This document shows, one piece after another, positions 54,256 through 62,332 of a DNA stretch of 64,000 nucleotides. Within the stretch, counting starts at the first letter, position 1. Each line of letters opens with the position of its first letter. The notes under the pieces are model-generated. The model was not told where the DNA came from and ran no database searches. It worked only from the letters and a program-made list of their open reading frames with translations. Origin of the DNA: Paramicrobacterium humi (GTDB lineage Bacteria; Actinomycetota; Actinomycetes; Actinomycetales; Microbacteriaceae); assembly GCF_900105715.1 (NCBI RefSeq), contig NZ_FNRY01000001.1, positions 2,666,001 to 2,730,000 on the forward strand, given 5' to 3'. The position numbers were made by a program, and so were the translations under genes.

Positions 54256-56292
54256 TCAGGAGTCGAGATTGCGGCGCTTCAGCAGCGGCTCGATAGCGGC
54301 GTCGCGACCGCGGAAGCCGCGGTACGCCGCGAGCGGGTCGGTGCTTCCGCCGACGCCGAGCAGTCGCGAGCGAAAACGATCGCCGTTCTCACGCGTGAGC
54401 CCGCCGTTCTCGTGGAACCACTCCACGGTGTCAGCGTCGAGCACTTCGCTCCAGATGTAGGAGTAGTAGCCCGCATCGTAGCCGCCGGAGAAGACGTGGG
54501 CGAAGTACGTGCTCGAATAGCGCGGCGGCACCGCCGGCAGGTTAAGGCCCGCCGCCGCGAGGGCGTCTCGCTCGAACCCCGCGACGTCGCCCACCTCGTC
54601 GTCGGCGCCGATGCGGTGCCACGCCTGATCGAGAGTCGCGGCCGCGAGGTACTCGCTCGTCGCGAAGCCCTCGGCGTATCCGGTCGACGCGTTGAGCGCG
54701 TCGACGAGCTCTTGCGGCATCCGTTCGCCGGTCTCGTAGTGGACGGCGTAGTTGTCGAGAACCTCGGGCCACAGCATCCACATCTCGTTGACCTGGCTCG
54801 GGAACTCGACGAAGTCCCGGAACACGTTCGTTCCCGAGAACTTCGGGTATGTGACCCGGGCGAGCAGTCCATGCAGGGCATGGCCGAACTCGTGGAAGAG
54901 CGTGTTCACTTCGTCGTAGCTCAGCAGGGTGGGGGAGCCGGCGGGCGGCTTGGGCACGTTGAGGTTGTTCACGACCACGGCGGGATCGTCGAAGAGGGCG
55001 TTCTGCTCGACGAGGGGATTCATCCAGGCGCCGCCGCGTTTCGAATCACGCGTGTACAGGTCGAGGATGTACAGCCCGACGGGGGATCCGTCGTCCTCCG
55101 TGACCTCGAACACGCGAGCGTCAGGGTGGTATGCGACCAGATCAGGACGCTCGGTGAATCGGATGCCGTACAGCCGCGTCGCGGCGAAGAATACGCCGTC
55201 GCGCAGAACCCGATCCGCTTCGAAGTACGGCTTCATCGCCGCTGTGTCGACGCTGAACTGCTTCGCCCGCTGCCGCTCTTCGTAGTACGGCCAGTCCGCG
55301 GCGGAGAAGGAGACGCCGTCCGCGCGCGCAGCGTCCTCGAGGACGGACTGCTCCGCCGCGGCGTTGCGCGTCGCGGGCGCCGAGAGCCGAGAGAGCATCG
55401 ATGAGACGGCATCCGGGGTCTTCGCCGTCTGGTCGGCCAGCACGGCGGCCGCGTGGCTGTCGAAGCCGAGCAGCCGGGCGCGTTCGGCGCGCAAGCGCGC
55501 GATCTCGAGAACGAGAGCGCGATTGTCGGTGTCGCCCGGGCGCGAGCCGCGAATTCGGGATGCGGCCATGAGGCGCTCCCTGACCTCGGGGCGGGCAAGG
55601 CTCTTCAGCAGCGGCTGGCTCGTGGGAAGCACGAGCGAGAGCACGAATCCCTCGGTCAGCCCGCGCATGCGTGCGGCCTCGCGCGCCGCGGCGACCTCCC
55701 CCTCGGAGAGCCCCTCGAGGTCGGCGACGTCGTCGATCGTGAGCGCAAGGTCGTTGGTGTCGGCGAGCAGGTTCTTCTCGAAACGGGTCGTCAGCGTCGA
55801 CAGTCGCGCGTTGAGGTCGCGCAGGCGGCTCTTGTCGTCATCCCCAAGGCCGGCGCCGGCGAGCGTGAACTCCGTGTGATAGCGCTCGACGAGGTACTTC
55901 GCTTCGTCATCGAGGCCCGCGTCGTCGCGAATCTCCCACACCGCGGTGATGCGGTGGAAGAGCTTCGCGTCGAGCCGGATCGCATCCTCGTGCGCCGCGA
56001 GCATCGGGGCGAGCTCCTCTTCGAGCGCGTTCGTCGCCTCGGAGCTGTCGGACGAGCTCTTGTTGTAGAAGACGAGAGCCACGCGATGCAGGAGACGACC
56101 GGCGCGTTCGAGGGCGGCGATCGTGTTCTGGAACGTCGCCGGCTCGGGATCGTCCCGGATCGCGGCGACCTCGGACTCGTGCTCCCGCATGCCGGCGAGA
56201 AACGCGGGGCGGTAGTGCTCGTCCGTGATCTCGGCGAACGGCGGCAGGCGATACGGCAGCGTGCTTGGCGTGTCAAAGGGTGTCGAATCCAT
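54256..56292 (-). CDS. dcp: M3-family metallopeptidase (peptidyl-dipeptidase Dcp-like)
   Basis: The 678-residue protein is of the thimet-oligopeptidase family. The zinc site is HEFGH at 467-471, with a downstream Glu in FRDFVEFPSQ as third ligand. The C-terminal YSSTYFAHVFSGGYDAGYYS is the conserved substrate-binding region of Dcp/PrlC enzymes. It cleaves dipeptides from, or makes internal cuts in, short peptides in the cytosol. Length matches Dcp (~680). It stands alone on the minus strand next to clpX, convergent. Confidence 0.94.
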   Translation of the reverse strand: MDSTPFDTPSTLPYRLPPFAEITDEHYRPAFLAGMREHESEVAAIRDDPEPATFQNTIAALERAGRLLHRVALVFYNKSSSDSSEATNALEEELAPMLAAHEDAIRLDAKLFHRITAVWEIRDDAGLDDEAKYLVERYHTEFTLAGAGLGDDDKSRLRDLNARLSTLTTRFEKNLLADTNDLALTIDDVADLEGLSEGEVAAAREAARMRGLTEGFVLSLVLPTSQPLLKSLARPEVRERLMAASRIRGSRPGDTDNRALVLEIARLRAERARLLGFDSHAAAVLADQTAKTPDAVSSMLSRLSAPATRNAAAEQSVLEDAARADGVSFSAADWPYYEERQRAKQFSVDTAAMKPYFEADRVLRDGVFFAATRLYGIRFTERPDLVAYHPDARVFEVTEDDGSPVGLYILDLYTRDSKRGGAWMNPLVEQNALFDDPAVVVNNLNVPKPPAGSPTLLSYDEVNTLFHEFGHALHGLLARVTYPKFSGTNVFRDFVEFPSQVNEMWMLWPEVLDNYAVHYETGERMPQELVDALNASTGYAEGFATSEYLAAATLDQAWHRIGADDEVGDVAGFERDALAAAGLNLPAVPPRYSSTYFAHVFSGGYDAGYYSYIWSEVLDADTVEWFHENGGLTRENGDRFRSRLLGVGGSTDPLAAYRGFRGRDAAIEPLLKRRNLDS

Positions 56293-56343
56293 TGCCCCAG
56301 CCTATGACTTCGTCACATCGGACGGCAGGACCGGCGAAGCCCT

Positions 56344-56349
56344 TAGGCT
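56344..56349 (+). promoter_or_regulatory. -10 box of the methyltransferase gene
   Basis: TAGGCT ends 7 nt before the ATG at 56357, with no ribosome site between; a leaderless start. Confidence 0.5.
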
Positions 56350-56356
56350 CGAGACC

Positions 56357-57163
56357 ATGCAGGTAAACGAGCGATACATGCACGGTCACCACGAAAGCGT
56401 TCTGCGCACCCACAGCTGGCGAACCGTCGACAATTCGGCCGCGTACCTTGCGCCGCACTTGAAGCCGGGACTGAATGTGCTCGACGTCGGCAGCGGCCCC
56501 GGCACCATCACCGTGGACATCGCGGCGCGCGTGGCGCCGGGCAACGTCGTCGGCATCGACATGGAGCCGACGATGGAGACTCAGGCGACGGGGCTCGCCG
56601 ACTCGCTCGGACGCCGCAACGTGTCCTTTCGCACCGGCTCCGCCTACGCGATCGACGCCGAAGACGACACCTTCGACATCGTTCACGCGCATCAGGTTCT
56701 CCAGCACGTCGCCGACCCGGTCGCCGTGCTGCGTGAGATGCGCCGCGTCGTGAAGCCCGGCGGCATCGTCGCTGCGCGCGACGTGATCTACATCGCATCC
56801 AGCTGGTTCCCGCTCCTGCCTGGGCTGCAGAAGTGGATGGACACCTATCAAGCCGTGGCGCGCACGAACGGCGGCGACCCGAACGCCGGCCGGCGTCTCA
56901 AGACGCTCGCGTTCGAGGCCGGCTTCGCGGACGTCGCGTCGACGGCATCCATCTGGTGCTTCTCCGACGCCGAGGATCGCGACTGGTGGGGGAGTGCATG
57001 GTCAGTGCGGGCTCTCGAGTCGAGCTTCGCCACGCAGGCCATCGAGAGTGGCGTCGCCACGCTCGAGGACCTGCGCGAGATCTCGCGCGCCTGGGAGGAC
57101 TGGGTGCAGGACGAACGGGGCTGGTTCGCGATGCCGCACGGGGAGATCCTCGCGCGCAAGTAG
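56357..57163 (+). CDS. Class I SAM-dependent methyltransferase
   Basis: The 268-residue protein has the SAM-binding motif VLDVGSGPGTITVD (near residues 40-53), the acidic GIDME, and a motif-II-like DIVHAHQVLQHVADP. The UbiE/COQ5-like pattern suggests a small-molecule acceptor; the EgtD type is excluded by sequence. A Trp-rich C-terminal stretch (DRDWWGSAWSVR) is conserved in related actinobacterial methyltransferases. Upstream frames are excluded by the promoter position. Confidence 0.88.
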   Translation: MQVNERYMHGHHESVLRTHSWRTVDNSAAYLAPHLKPGLNVLDVGSGPGTITVDIAARVAPGNVVGIDMEPTMETQATGLADSLGRRNVSFRTGSAYAIDAEDDTFDIVHAHQVLQHVADPVAVLREMRRVVKPGGIVAARDVIYIASSWFPLLPGLQKWMDTYQAVARTNGGDPNAGRRLKTLAFEAGFADVASTASIWCFSDAEDRDWWGSAWSVRALESSFATQAIESGVATLEDLREISRAWEDWVQDERGWFAMPHGEILARK

Positions 57164-57182
57164 TCGCTGACGGATGACAGAT

Positions 57183-57239
57183 CCGCAAAGAAAGCATTGC
57201 AAACAAACACTTGCAAAGGAAGCTTTGCGATCGTAGAGT
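57183..57239 (+). promoter_or_regulatory. Promoter with two 20-bp dyad operators before the ArsR-like regulator
   Basis: Box 2, TTGCAAAGGAAGCTTTGCGA (57211-57230), has arms TTGCAAAG/CTTTGCGA. Box 1, CCGCAAAGAAAGCATTGCAA (57183-57202), is the same dyad in reverse orientation, 28 bp away centre to centre. The first six bases of box 2 act as -35 (TTGCAA), 17 nt before the -10 TAGAGT (57234-57239), which ends 6 nt before the ATG. A protein on box 2 would cover the promoter. The stretch is clearly A+T-richer than its surroundings. Confidence 0.7.
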
Positions 57240-57245
57240 GGTCCC

Positions 57246-57863
57246 ATGACCGCTCCTGCTGAGGGGGAGGCTCCTCGTCCTCCGGTTCGCACTGACCGAT
57301 ACCTCGATGTCTCGGCCCTCAAGGCGATGTCGCACCCGCTTCGAGTGCGCATCTTCGACATCCTGTCGCAGTACGGGCCGCAGACGGCGTCGAGCCTCGC
57401 CGAGCATCTCGGCGAGTCCTCCGGCGCGACGAGCTACCACTTGCGCCAGCTCGCGAAGCACGAGCTCATCCGCGAGGTGGCCGGGCGGGGCAACGCGAGG
57501 GAGCGCTGGTGGGAGCGCGTTCCCGGTGGCGTGACGCTCGGCCCGGACGAGCTGGGCGATCCCTCACCCGCCGCGGAGGAATCGTCGATGGCTATCCTCG
57601 CGGAGTACAACGTCCTGCGGCAGCAGGAGATCACCCGCTACTTCACGCGGGACATCGTCACGACCGATCGCGATTGGCGCCTGGCAAGCGTCTACTCGAC
57701 GACCAACCTCACGCTCACCTCCGAGCAGCTTCGGGAGTTCAACGAGCGTTACCACGCACTCGTCGACGAGTTCGTCGAGCGCTTCCGCGACACCCACACC
57801 GAGGGCGAGCGACCCGTCATGATGCACTTGACGTCGTTCCCCCTCCCCGAACTCGGGAGCTGA
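57246..57863 (+). CDS. ArsR-type winged-helix transcriptional regulator
   Basis: In this 205-residue protein, residues ~20-90 form a winged helix (LKAMSHPLRVRIFDIL, TASSLAEHLGESSGATSYHL as recognition helix, GRGNARERWWE as wing). The C-terminal ~110 residues are helical and probably bind a ligand or dimerise. There are no metal-binding cysteines, so it is not a metal sensor. It is first gene of an operon with a 70-residue protein and an MFS exporter; twin dyads over its promoter suggest autorepression relieved by a transported compound. Confidence 0.92.
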   Translation: MTAPAEGEAPRPPVRTDRYLDVSALKAMSHPLRVRIFDILSQYGPQTASSLAEHLGESSGATSYHLRQLAKHELIREVAGRGNARERWWERVPGGVTLGPDELGDPSPAAEESSMAILAEYNVLRQQEITRYFTRDIVTTDRDWRLASVYSTTNLTLTSEQLREFNERYHALVDEFVERFRDTHTEGERPVMMHLTSFPLPELGS

Positions 57864-57864
57864 A

Positions 57865-58077
57865 ATGAGCACCCTGACACCCACACTTCACTATCGCCGC
57901 TCACACCGCCCGGCGGGCGTCGACTTGCTGATCGTCCGCCTCGGCAGCGCACTCGTCTCCTGGGGGATGCGCCGAGCGGAGCGAACTCCCACCGCGTGCG
58001 ACATCGCTCGCGAGGGCGCCGCTGAGCGCGGGCGGGACCTCGCCGCGCTCCACCGGCAGGGGCTGCTTCCGCGATGA
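57865..58077 (+). CDS. Small hypothetical protein (70 aa) between regulator and exporter
   Basis: This 70-residue basic protein is not recognised. It has one moderately hydrophobic stretch (GVDLLIVRLGSALVSWGMRR) that could be an amphipathic helix, flanked by many Arg. It starts 1 nt after the regulator stop and its stop overlaps the MFS start (ATGA), so all three genes are translationally coupled. That arrangement argues that it is real and works with the exporter or regulator. Confidence 0.65.
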   Translation: MSTLTPTLHYRRSHRPAGVDLLIVRLGSALVSWGMRRAERTPTACDIAREGAAERGRDLAALHRQGLLPR

Positions 58078-59309
58078 CGCTGGCCTCCCGCCGAGAGGGT
58101 CTCGGCCGGCCCTTCGCGCTGCTGTGGCAGTCCAGCCTGGTGAGCAATCTCGCCGACGGCCTCGGCCGCACGGCGGTGCCGCTCATCGCCACGACGCTCA
58201 CGCGCGACCCTGTGCTGATCGCCGGCATCGGGGCCATCGCCTTCGTGCCATGGCTGCTGTTCGGCATGCCGGCCGGCGTGCTCGTTGACCGCGTCGATCG
58301 CCGGAAGGCGATGGCCATCGCGAACGGCCTGCGCGTCGTCATGGCGCTCGTACTCGCCCTCAGCATCACGACGGACACACTCTCGATCTGGCTGCTCTAC
58401 GGCGTCGTGCTCGTGTTCGGAATGGGAGAGACGGTATATGACACGGCCGCCCTCGCCCTTATGCCCGACACCGTCAAACGCTCCCAGCTCGAGCGCGCGA
58501 ACGGGCGGCTCAACGCCACGCAGACGGTCGTCGACGGCTTCATCGCCTCGCCCGTGAGCGGACTGCTCTTCGGCGTGGCGATCTCGCTTCCGGTGTGGTC
58601 AACACTCGCCGGCTTCGCCGCGGCAGCCGGCCTCATCCTGCTGCTGCCGCGCGCCGTCGGCCGACCGCTCGCCGAACCGGGCGCTGAGGCCCGAGCCGGT
58701 TCCGTGCGCCGAGAACTCGTCGACGCGCTGCAGTTCATCCGGCGCCACCGCTACTTGCGCGGCCTCGTCGCCGTCAACTGCGTGACCGGGTTCTTCAATT
58801 CACTCGGCCAGGCGGTCATCGTGCTGCTGTACATCGAGCACTTCCGCACACCCGAAGCGGCGATCGGATTCGTCTACGCCGGCGTGTCCGTCGGCGCCGT
58901 TCTCGGCTCGCTGAGTGCGGAAGGGATCGTGTCCCGCTTCGGCCGCGGCCGTGCCCTCATCGCGGGCTCGGTGCTCGACGGCATCGGGCTCATCGGGGCG
59001 GGCGCGGCCCCCGAAGTGTTCTCGAGCGTCGCGTTCTTCGCGATAGCGGGATTCGGCGTCGCCCTCTGGAACGTGCCGTGGGGCGCCGTGAGGCAGGAGC
59101 TCGTGCCCGGTCACATGCTCGGGCGAGCCGTGGGCGCGATCCGCACGATCACGTGGGGCGCGTTCCCGCTCGGCACGCTGGCCGGCGGCTGGCTCGGCCG
59201 GGCCGGCCTGACGCTCCCGACGATCATCGGCGGCGCGCTCGTGATTCTCTCGACGCTCGTCGCTGCCCGCCTGCTTCTCGCCACGCCCGCGCGGGTCGTG
59301 GATCAGTAA
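58074..59309 (+). CDS. MFS transporter (drug-exporter type)
   Basis: The 411-residue protein has 12 predicted helices. WQSSLVSNLADGLGRTAVPL in helix 1 and the loop 2-3 motif GVLVDRVDRRKAM are those of the MFS_3/enterobactin-exporter-like group. It probably exports a hydrophobic compound or siderophore using the proton gradient. The substrate is unknown, but the coupled ArsR-like regulator suggests substrate-induced expression. Its end overlaps the small acidic gene on the other strand by 7 nt. Confidence 0.92.
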   Translation: MTLASRREGLGRPFALLWQSSLVSNLADGLGRTAVPLIATTLTRDPVLIAGIGAIAFVPWLLFGMPAGVLVDRVDRRKAMAIANGLRVVMALVLALSITTDTLSIWLLYGVVLVFGMGETVYDTAALALMPDTVKRSQLERANGRLNATQTVVDGFIASPVSGLLFGVAISLPVWSTLAGFAAAAGLILLLPRAVGRPLAEPGAEARAGSVRRELVDALQFIRRHRYLRGLVAVNCVTGFFNSLGQAVIVLLYIEHFRTPEAAIGFVYAGVSVGAVLGSLSAEGIVSRFGRGRALIAGSVLDGIGLIGAGAAPEVFSSVAFFAIAGFGVALWNVPWGAVRQELVPGHMLGRAVGAIRTITWGAFPLGTLAGGWLGRAGLTLPTIIGGALVILSTLVAARLLLATPARVVDQ

Positions 59310-59566
59310 TCGTCGTCGTCGGTGTCCTCGTCGCCGCTCTGGCGGACGGTCGCGGTGTCCCGCTGCGCGTCGTACGTGACGAGGGTGCCGTCGTCGAGTT
59401 CGACGATGGGCAGTCCTTCAAGCCAGGTGAGGGTCCACGCCCAGCCGGCCGTGGACACCTCATCGGCGACGAGCTCCTCCTCCACGCCGCGGACAGCGTC
59501 GACGACGACCTCGGGAAGATTCCGCGGCGGCTGCCCACCGACAGGCCAGCGTGTGCCGAGCTGCAT
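59303..59566 (-). CDS. Small acidic hypothetical protein downstream of valS
   Basis: The 87-residue protein starts MQLGTRWPVGGQPPRNLPEV behind a strong ribosome site (AGGAGG). The middle VSTAGWAWTLTWLEGLPIVE looks like a small beta fold, and the C terminus is a highly acidic tail (DEDTDDDDY). It begins 8 nt after the valS stop, so it is in the valS operon. No function is known. Confidence 0.75.
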   Translation of the reverse strand: MQLGTRWPVGGQPPRNLPEVVVDAVRGVEEELVADEVSTAGWAWTLTWLEGLPIVELDDGTLVTYDAQRDTATVRQSGDEDTDDDDY

Positions 59567-59574
59567 GGCTCCTC

Positions 59575-62154
59575 CTAGGCGTCCGTCTCGCCGAGCTCGA
59601 TGTTCACGACGGCGAGCTCCTCGCCTTCGCCGAACTCGAGGTTCGCGATTCTGCCGACGGCCTTCAGATCGGATGCCGCTTGCCGCAGCAACTCGACCTG
59701 CTCCGCGGGCCCGACGACGAGCGCGTGGGCGAGCGGCGTCTTCTGCGACGCCTTCGCGTCGGTCTTCGCCCGGCGGATGCCGGTCAGGGCCGCGCTGCTG
59801 AGCTCGAGAAGGCGCGCTTCGCCAGCGGCATCCAGGTCCTCGACGCTCGGCCAGCTGCTCGCGTGCACCGAGCCTTCGTTCCACCACGACCACGCCTCTT
59901 CGGCGGCGAACGGGACGAACGGGGCGAACAGGCGAAGCAGAACGCTCAGCGCGCTCCGCAGCGCCGCGACGGCCGAACCGCGGCCGGCGCTGTCCGCATC
60001 GTACGCGCGCTCCTTCACCAGCTCGAGGTAGTCGTCGCAGAACGTCCAGAAGAACGTCTCGGTCGCTTCCAGCGCGCGAGCGTGATCGTACACCTCGAAC
60101 GCCGCGGTCGCCTCGGCGACGACGTCACGCAGGGTCGCGAGCATGCTGAGGTCGAGCGGCTCGGTCACCGTGGCGGCATCCGTTCCCTCGAACCCGAGAA
60201 TGAACTTGGACGCGTTGAGGATCTTGATCGCGAGGCGCCGCCCGATCTTGATCTGCGTCGGATTCTGCGGGTCGAAGGCCGCGTCGGTGCCGAGCCGCGA
60301 GGAGGCCGCCCAGTAGCGCACGGCGTCGGAGCCGTGCTTCTCGAGCATGTCGGCGGGGGTGACGACGTTGCCCTTGGACTTCGACATCTTCTTGCGGTCA
60401 GGGTCGACGATGAACCCGGAGATCGTCGTGTGCTTCCACGGCTTCTGGTCGTCTTCGAGAACCGAGCGCAGCATTGTCGAGAACAGCCAGGTGCGGATGA
60501 TGTCCTGACCCTGCGGGCGCACGTCGTACGGGTGCACGAGGGAGAAGAGCTCCGGGTCGCGCTCCCAGCCGCCCGCGATCTGCGGCGTGAGCGACGACGT
60601 CGCCCACGTGTCCATGACGTCGACTTCGCCGACGAAGCCGCCGGGAACGCCGCGCTGGCTCTCGTCGTAGCCGGGCGCCGTGTCGCTGGACGGGTCGACG
60701 GGAAGCGCATCGATGGCGGGCGCGATGGGGGAGTCGTGGACCGGGTTGCCGTCGGCGTCGAGCGGATACCACAGCGGGATCGGCACGCCGAAGAACCGCT
60801 GCCGGGAGACGAGCCAGTCGCCGCTCAGGCCGCCGACCCAGTTCTCGTACCGCACGCGCATGAAGTCGGGGTGCCACTGGAGCTCACGGCCGAGCTCGAG
60901 CATGCGGTCGCGCAGCTTCTCGTCGCGGGCGCCGTTCGTGATGTACCACTGGCGAGTGGAGACGATCTCGAGCGGCTTGTCGCCCTTCTCGAAGAACTTC
61001 ACCGGGTGCGTTATCGACTTCGGCTCGCCGATCAGGTCGCCCGAGGCGGCCAGCAGCTCGACCATCGCCTTCTTCGCGCTGAAGACGGTCTTGCCGGCGA
61101 GCTGTTCGTACGCCTCCGTGCCCTGCGCGGACGTGATGGCCGCCGGCGGCTCGGCGATGATGCGACCGTCGAAGCCGATGATTGTGCGGTTGGGGAGGTC
61201 GAGTTCCCGCCACCACACGACGTCGGTGACATCGCCGAAGGTGCAGATCATGGCGATGCCGGCGCCCTTGTCCATCTGCGCGAGGTGGTGCGCGAGCACG
61301 GGGACCTCGACGCCGAACACGGGCGTCGTCACGGTCGTGCCGAAGTACGGCTGGTAGCGCTCGTCGTCCGGGTGCGCCACGAGCGCGACACACGCGGGGA
61401 GCAGCTCGGGACGCGTCGTCTCGATCTCGATCGTGCCGCCGTCGGGCTTGTGGAAGCTGATGCGGTGATAGGCGCCCGGCTGTTCCTTGTCCTCGAGCTC
61501 GGCCTGTGCGACCGCCGTGCGGAACGTGATGTCCCACAGCGTCGGCGCCATCGCCTGGTAGGCCTCGCCGCGGGCGAGGCTGTTGAGGAACGCGTGCTGG
61601 CTCGTCTTCAGCGATTCGCGTCCGATCGTGCGGTAGCTCTGCGTCCAGTCCACCGAGAGCCCGAGGTCGCGCCAGAGCGCCTCGAACTGCTTCTCGTCCT
61701 CGATCGTGAGCCGCTCGCACAGCTCGATGAAGTTCGGCCGGGAGATCGGCTGCTGGTCGGCCGCCTTGATGCTCTTGCCGTCGCCGCCTTCGTGCGGCGG
61801 AACGAAATCGGGGTCATACGGCAGCGAGGGATCGCAGCGCACTCCGAAGTAGTTCTGCACCCGGCGCTCGGTCGGCAGGCCGTTGTCGTCCCAGCCCATC
61901 GGGTAGAACACGTTCTTGCCCCGCATGCGGTGGAAGCGCGCGACGACGTCGGTGTGCGTGTAGCTGAAGACGTGCCCGATGTGGAGGGAGCCGGATGCCG
62001 TCGGCGGCGGGGTGTCGATGGAGTACACGCACGGGCGTCCGCCCTCACTCGCGGCGGCCCGATCGAACCGATAGGTCCCGTCGGCTTCCCAGACGGAGCC
62101 CCACTTTCCTTCGAGTCCTTCGAGGGCCGGCTTGTCGGGAACGTTCGTCGTCAT
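59575..62154 (-). CDS. valS: Valyl-tRNA synthetase
   Basis: The 859-residue class I synthetase has HIGH at residues 58-61 (GSLHIGHVFSYTHTD), the GWDDNGLPTERRVQ segment of ValS, an editing (CP1) domain in the ~180-400 region, and KMSKS at 589-593. The C-terminal coiled-coil is short. It charges tRNA-Val. ATG 62154 (MTTNVPDKP) is chosen; a longer in-frame start at 62331 would add 59 residues of non-conserved sequence. No T-box leader is visible upstream. Confidence 0.97.
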   Translation of the reverse strand: MTTNVPDKPALEGLEGKWGSVWEADGTYRFDRAAASEGGRPCVYSIDTPPPTASGSLHIGHVFSYTHTDVVARFHRMRGKNVFYPMGWDDNGLPTERRVQNYFGVRCDPSLPYDPDFVPPHEGGDGKSIKAADQQPISRPNFIELCERLTIEDEKQFEALWRDLGLSVDWTQSYRTIGRESLKTSQHAFLNSLARGEAYQAMAPTLWDITFRTAVAQAELEDKEQPGAYHRISFHKPDGGTIEIETTRPELLPACVALVAHPDDERYQPYFGTTVTTPVFGVEVPVLAHHLAQMDKGAGIAMICTFGDVTDVVWWRELDLPNRTIIGFDGRIIAEPPAAITSAQGTEAYEQLAGKTVFSAKKAMVELLAASGDLIGEPKSITHPVKFFEKGDKPLEIVSTRQWYITNGARDEKLRDRMLELGRELQWHPDFMRVRYENWVGGLSGDWLVSRQRFFGVPIPLWYPLDADGNPVHDSPIAPAIDALPVDPSSDTAPGYDESQRGVPGGFVGEVDVMDTWATSSLTPQIAGGWERDPELFSLVHPYDVRPQGQDIIRTWLFSTMLRSVLEDDQKPWKHTTISGFIVDPDRKKMSKSKGNVVTPADMLEKHGSDAVRYWAASSRLGTDAAFDPQNPTQIKIGRRLAIKILNASKFILGFEGTDAATVTEPLDLSMLATLRDVVAEATAAFEVYDHARALEATETFFWTFCDDYLELVKERAYDADSAGRGSAVAALRSALSVLLRLFAPFVPFAAEEAWSWWNEGSVHASSWPSVEDLDAAGEARLLELSSAALTGIRRAKTDAKASQKTPLAHALVVGPAEQVELLRQAASDLKAVGRIANLEFGEGEELAVVNIELGETDA

Positions 62155-62167
62155 GGAGCTACTTTCG

Positions 62168-62177
62168 ATATCGATAT
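62168..62177. promoter_or_regulatory. A+T-rich palindrome ATATCGATAT just before valS
   Basis: A perfect 10-bp palindrome (extended by a second CGATATCG) 14 nt upstream of the valS start on the minus strand. It stands out in G+C-rich surroundings; the function is not known. Confidence 0.3.
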
Positions 62178-62295
62178 GGGCGGCACCGTGTGACCGTGCC
62201 TGAATGAGGTCACTCCATCTTAACGTCCCGGCGTTGACGTGCGAGACCGCATCCTCCCTGAATGTCAAGTGGGAGCGCGCGGAGAGCGTGCCCCC

Positions 62296-62301
62296 TAAAG
62301 T
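62296..62301 (+). promoter_or_regulatory. Possible -10 box of the acyltransferase gene
   Basis: TAAAGT, flanked by CCCC and GGGGG, lies 31 nt upstream of the GTG 62333. No -35 consensus was found. Confidence 0.35.
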
Positions 62302-62332
62302 GGGGGTAACGACGAATGGCTGGTGATCCACT

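Noticed and set aside
62316-62318. ATG as start of the acyltransferase gene
   Set aside because: It is in another frame; the acyltransferase frame begins with GTG at 62333.
62155-62332. T-box or other riboswitch before valS
   Set aside because: No T-box sequence, specifier hairpin or terminator/antiterminator pair could be found in the 178-nt gap.
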